Shown here one piece after another: positions 5,946 through 8,445 of a stretch of DNA of 8,445 nt. Under the pieces are notes generated by a model. The model was not told the DNA's origin and did no database searches. It was given only the letters and a program-made list of their open reading frames with translations. Position 1 is the stretch's first letter. Every line of letters begins with the position of its first letter. Origin of the DNA: Gammaproteobacteria bacterium (GTDB lineage: Bacteria; Pseudomonadota; Gammaproteobacteria; Steroidobacterales; BM003); NCBI GenBank assembly GCA_026193125.1, contig JAPHSC010000074.1:1-8445 (forward strand), written 5' to 3'. A program made the position numbers and the translations under genes.

Positions 5946-6926
5946 ATGTCCATACTCGCCAGGATTTCCCTATTGCTCGTAGTGATTCTCGTATCATTGG
6001 CAGCCTATCTGCGCCTTGCCAATTCAGGAATAGGTTGCGCAGACTGGCCGGATTGTTATGGACGTCTGGGCGAGGTGCCGGTAGCAACGCAGGCACTGGC
6101 GGATCAGTCCCTGGGGCGCCAGGGACCATACTCACAACGCGGGGCTCTTGCCAACCAGCCCATGGCCTGGGCAACACCGGCTCACCGCCTGGTAGCCAGT
6201 ACCCTGGGTCTATTGGTAATCGCCATGACAATCATGTCTGTCCGCCTGAAGCGGCACAGGGTGCTTTGCCTGAGCCTGCTGGGCCTGACCATTTTTCTGG
6301 CGGTTCTGGGTATCAGGTCAGGTGGCTTGCACAATCCCGCGGTGGTGATGGGCAACCTGGCCGGCGGTTTTGGTCTGCTCGGATTACTGGGCTGGCTGGC
6401 CCTGGGCCATCATCGCAGTTCGGTGCGGGGAAGTTTCAGCGTCCGGGTTTGGAGCCTGGCAGCAATTATTATGCTGGTGATGCAGATTTTCCTGGGCGGA
6501 TTGACCAGCGCGAATTTCGCCGCAACGGCCTGCAATACGGTTCCCGATTGCCACGGCTCATATTTGCCCGGTCCGGCCTTGCCGCGCGCCTTTGATCTGT
6601 CTCGCCAGCACCAGGTCAGTTCCCTGGGCGTGGTAGTGGGCGGGCCCGAGCAAGCAGATATTCACAAACTGCACCGCCTGGCCGCGGTCGTCACCGTGTT
6701 GCTTGGGTTGATAACCGGACTGGCAGCCATACGCGCAGGCCGTGGCATGACGCTCCTGGGCATGGCGATCATATTGTTGGTGCTGACGGAATTTTCAGTC
6801 GGGGTTGCTGCGATACTGACCAGGCTACCGATCGGTCTGGCGGTCGCGCATAACTGGCTGGCGGGTCTGTTACTGCTGAGTTTATTGGGACTTACGGCCT
6901 TGAGCCGAAAGAGTGAATATCTATGA
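5946..6926 (+). CDS. CtaA-like heme A synthase paralogue with degenerate N-terminal active site
   Basis: This 326-residue protein has eight predicted helices and belongs to the cysteine-containing bacterial CtaA type. Cysteine pairs Cys31/Cys37 (GCADWPDCYG) and Cys196/Cys202 (ACNTVPDCHG) lie in the external loops of each half. CtaA enzymes oxidise the heme O methyl group to formyl, yielding heme A, and normally use one histidine on each of helices 2, 4, 6 and 8. Here His80 (helix 2), His243 (helix 6) and His302 (helix 8) are present, but helix 4 reads MGNLAGG where the family has an AHLLGG-like motif, so Asn137 replaces the histidine. The glutamate three residues before the helix 2 histidine is also lost (Thr77). 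The heme-binding C-terminal half looks intact, while the substrate half looks inactive. Its stop overlaps the start of the intact COX15 gene (ATGA). It may be a partner, regulator or heme carrier, or a diverging duplicate. Confidence 0.85.
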   Translation: MSILARISLLLVVILVSLAAYLRLANSGIGCADWPDCYGRLGEVPVATQALADQSLGRQGPYSQRGALANQPMAWATPAHRLVASTLGLLVIAMTIMSVRLKRHRVLCLSLLGLTIFLAVLGIRSGGLHNPAVVMGNLAGGFGLLGLLGWLALGHHRSSVRGSFSVRVWSLAAIIMLVMQIFLGGLTSANFAATACNTVPDCHGSYLPGPALPRAFDLSRQHQVSSLGVVVGGPEQADIHKLHRLAAVVTVLLGLITGLAAIRAGRGMTLLGMAIILLVLTEFSVGVAAILTRLPIGLAVAHNWLAGLLLLSLLGLTALSRKSEYL

Positions 6927-7960
6927 GTGATGTAGTAAATGATGTGCGGAACAAGCGCGCGGTGGCGGTATGGCTGCTGATTTGCTGCGCCCTGGTGTAC
7001 GCCATGGTGGTGTTGGGAGGGGTGACCCGCCTGACCGGTTCGGGTCTATCCATCGTGAATTGGGATCCAGTCATGGGCGTGTTGCCGCCGCTGAACGCCC
7101 AGCAATGGCAGGACACCTTCGAGTTATACCAGCAGTCTCCGGAATTTCAGAAGATCAATTCCCATATGTCGGTGGAGGATTTCAAGGGGATTTTCTGGCT
7201 GGAATTTTTTCATCGCCTGCTGGGTCGCACCATAGGACTGGTGTTCCTGGCGCCTTTCCTGTTTTTCTTGATGACCGGCAAGATTCGTAGGGCCGAGACC
7301 CCCAAGTACCTGTTGATGTTCGTGCTGGGAGGGTTACAGGGTGTGCTGGGCTGGTACATGGTCAAGAGCGGATTGGTCAATAATCCGCACGTGAGTCAGT
7401 ATCGGTTGACCGCCCATTTGCTGGCCGCCTTTGCTATCTATGCCTATATGTTCTGGGTGGCCCTTGGCTTGCTGTTTCCTGCGGCGGGTGACAAACCCCA
7501 TGCCCTGTACGGTCGTACCCTGGCCCTTATGACGCTGGCGACCATTACTGTCATGTCCGGTGGTTTCGTCGCCGGTCTCAAGGCCGGGTTGGCATTCAAT
7601 ACCTTCCCATTGATGAATGGCAAGTGGATTCCCGATCAGTTGTTCGCGCTGCAACCTGCCTGGAGCAATCTGTTTGACAACCTGGTAACTGTCCAGTTTA
7701 ACCACCGCGTGCTGGCTATAACCACGCTTGCCGCAGTCATTGCGTACTGGATTTCTGCCCGCGGGAAGTCCATGCCCGCGCGCCTGGCGTTGGGAGTGAA
7801 TGCGCTGCTGGCGGTGACTGCCCTGCAAGTGATCCTGGGTATTTCAACCTTGGTGATGCGTGTGCCGGTACACCTGGCTGCAACGCACCAGGCGGTGGCC
7901 GTGCTGGTATTCACCGCGCTGCTGTACTTGTGCCACGGTTTTCGGCGCGGCGGCGCATGA
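6923..7960 (+). CDS. ctaA: Heme A synthase, COX15/CtaA type
   Basis: This 345-residue membrane protein with eight predicted helices is of the mitochondrial/alphaproteobacterial COX15 type, which lacks the loop cysteine pairs of its neighbour. Diagnostic stretches are GGVTRLTGSGLSIVNWDP (32-49), the long loop with FKGIFWLEFFHRLLGR, and LKAGLAFNTFPLMNGKW (219-235). All four heme-ligand histidines are present: His97, His165 (RLTAHLL), His261 (FNHRVLA) and His322 (ATHQAVAV). The glutamate three residues before the first (Glu94) is present too. It converts heme O to heme A, needed for an a3-type high-spin heme. It overlaps both neighbours by four bases (ATGA at each end), indicating tight co-translation with the CtaA-like protein and the following SCO. 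No heme O synthase (ctaB/cyoE) gene is in the window. Confidence 0.95.
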   Translation: MSDVVNDVRNKRAVAVWLLICCALVYAMVVLGGVTRLTGSGLSIVNWDPVMGVLPPLNAQQWQDTFELYQQSPEFQKINSHMSVEDFKGIFWLEFFHRLLGRTIGLVFLAPFLFFLMTGKIRRAETPKYLLMFVLGGLQGVLGWYMVKSGLVNNPHVSQYRLTAHLLAAFAIYAYMFWVALGLLFPAAGDKPHALYGRTLALMTLATITVMSGGFVAGLKAGLAFNTFPLMNGKWIPDQLFALQPAWSNLFDNLVTVQFNHRVLAITTLAAVIAYWISARGKSMPARLALGVNALLAVTALQVILGISTLVMRVPVHLAATHQAVAVLVFTALLYLCHGFRRGGA

Positions 7961-8445
7961 GACAAAAACTGTTTGTTATTGTCGTGCTCCTGGCGGTCGG
8001 TCTGGCCCTTGCCGGGCTGGTCGTCGGCTCACTGCAACGTCACGCGGCCAGCCAGGCTGATCCTGCCCTGTTGGGCACGCTGTTGCCGGAGCCCAGACCC
8101 CTGCACGATTTCAGGTTGAGTGATCACAGCGGCCAGCCATTCGGGCCGGAGCAATTCACCGGTCAATGGAACCTGGTTTTCTTTGGCTACACATCTTGCC
8201 CGGATGTTTGCCCCACCACGATGGCGGTGCTGGGGCGGGTGGCGACCCTGATGCAGGAGCAGACTCTGCAGGCACCCAGGGTGTTGATGGTTTCTGTTGA
8301 TCCGCAACGGGACGATGCCGAGAAACTGGGTCAGTATGTGAGCTATTTCGGCGCCAACATGCTTGGCGTGACCGGCGAACCGCAACAACTGGATAATCTG
8401 GTGGGCCAGATCGGCGCGATGTACGAACGCGGAATCCCGGACGAA
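7957..8445 (+). CDS. SCO1/SenC family copper chaperone, N-anchored (C-terminus cut by window)
   Basis: The frame is open from ATG 7957 to the window end, giving 163 residues. An N-terminal membrane anchor (about 5-25) precedes the SCO domain with FFGYTSCPDVCPTT (Cys81, Cys85) and SVDPQRD (Asp115). The distal histidine expected near the C-terminus lies beyond the window. The protein is the canonical short SCO type and differs from the leftward SCO, which has a signal sequence and a C-terminal helix. It overlaps the COX15 stop by four bases (ATGA). Gammaproteobacterial cox clusters often end in ctaA, ctaB and SCO, so a role in copper insertion into subunit II is likely. Confidence 0.93.
   Translation, partial: MRQKLFVIVVLLAVGLALAGLVVGSLQRHAASQADPALLGTLLPEPRPLHDFRLSDHSGQPFGPEQFTGQWNLVFFGYTSCPDVCPTTMAVLGRVATLMQEQTLQAPRVLMVSVDPQRDDAEKLGQYVSYFGANMLGVTGEPQQLDNLVGQIGAMYERGIPDE

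Noticed and set aside
5946..6926. Calling the CtaA-like gene a pseudogene
   Set aside because: The frame is complete, overlaps its neighbour precisely and keeps the cysteine pairs and three of four histidines. Only the N-terminal active-site residues have changed.
1..8445. Search by eye for tRNA, rRNA, CRISPR, insertion-sequence ends and long direct repeats
   Set aside because: Nothing convincing was found. The only clear palindromes are the operator at 5135-5148 and the terminator at 2509-2545.

Overview
The window looks like a respiratory gene island from a moderately GC-rich proteobacterium. A gammaproteobacterial or betaproteobacterial relative fits best, judging by the two heme A synthase types, the SCO proteins and an FNR/DNR-type operator. 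No RNA genes, insertion sequences, CRISPR arrays or prophage signs were seen, and almost the whole window is coding.

Layout: two divergent operons leave a 223-bp control region (5045-5267). Leftward (minus strand) run a 54-residue single-helix membrane protein, a CuA-containing oxidase subunit II, a B-family (ba3-like) heme-copper subunit I, a strong intrinsic terminator, a SCO/SenC copper chaperone, and a large protein cut by the window start that fuses cytochrome b, two [4Fe-4S] clusters and an MvhD/FrhD-type iron-sulfur domain. Rightward (plus strand) run a DUF1566-type lipoprotein, a degenerate CtaA-like protein, an intact COX15/CtaA heme A synthase, and a second SCO protein cut by the window end. 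The last three rightward genes are joined by ATGA overlaps, as are subunits II and I on the left.

How they may work together: subunits I and II plus the small protein would form a ba3-like terminal enzyme. The rightward operon would supply heme A and copper insertion, and the leftward SCO would serve CuA. Subunit I keeps all six histidine metal ligands, but the ba3 cross-linking tyrosine position is Gln234, and the alternative cbb3 tyrosine position is Leu. This points to a nitric oxide reductase of the NorS/sNOR kind (known from norSY-senC clusters of ammonia oxidizers) rather than a standard oxygen reductase. A perfect TTGAT-N4-ATCAA box sits at the class II position (-41.5) for plausible -10 elements in both directions, which fits control by low oxygen or NO.

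Most unusual are the tyrosine-less subunit I, the cytochrome b/ferredoxin/MvhD fusion encoded in the same direction behind it, and the CtaA paralogue that has lost both conserved residues of its N-terminal active-site half while overlapping an intact COX15 gene. Functions of these three are inferred from sequence, not proven.
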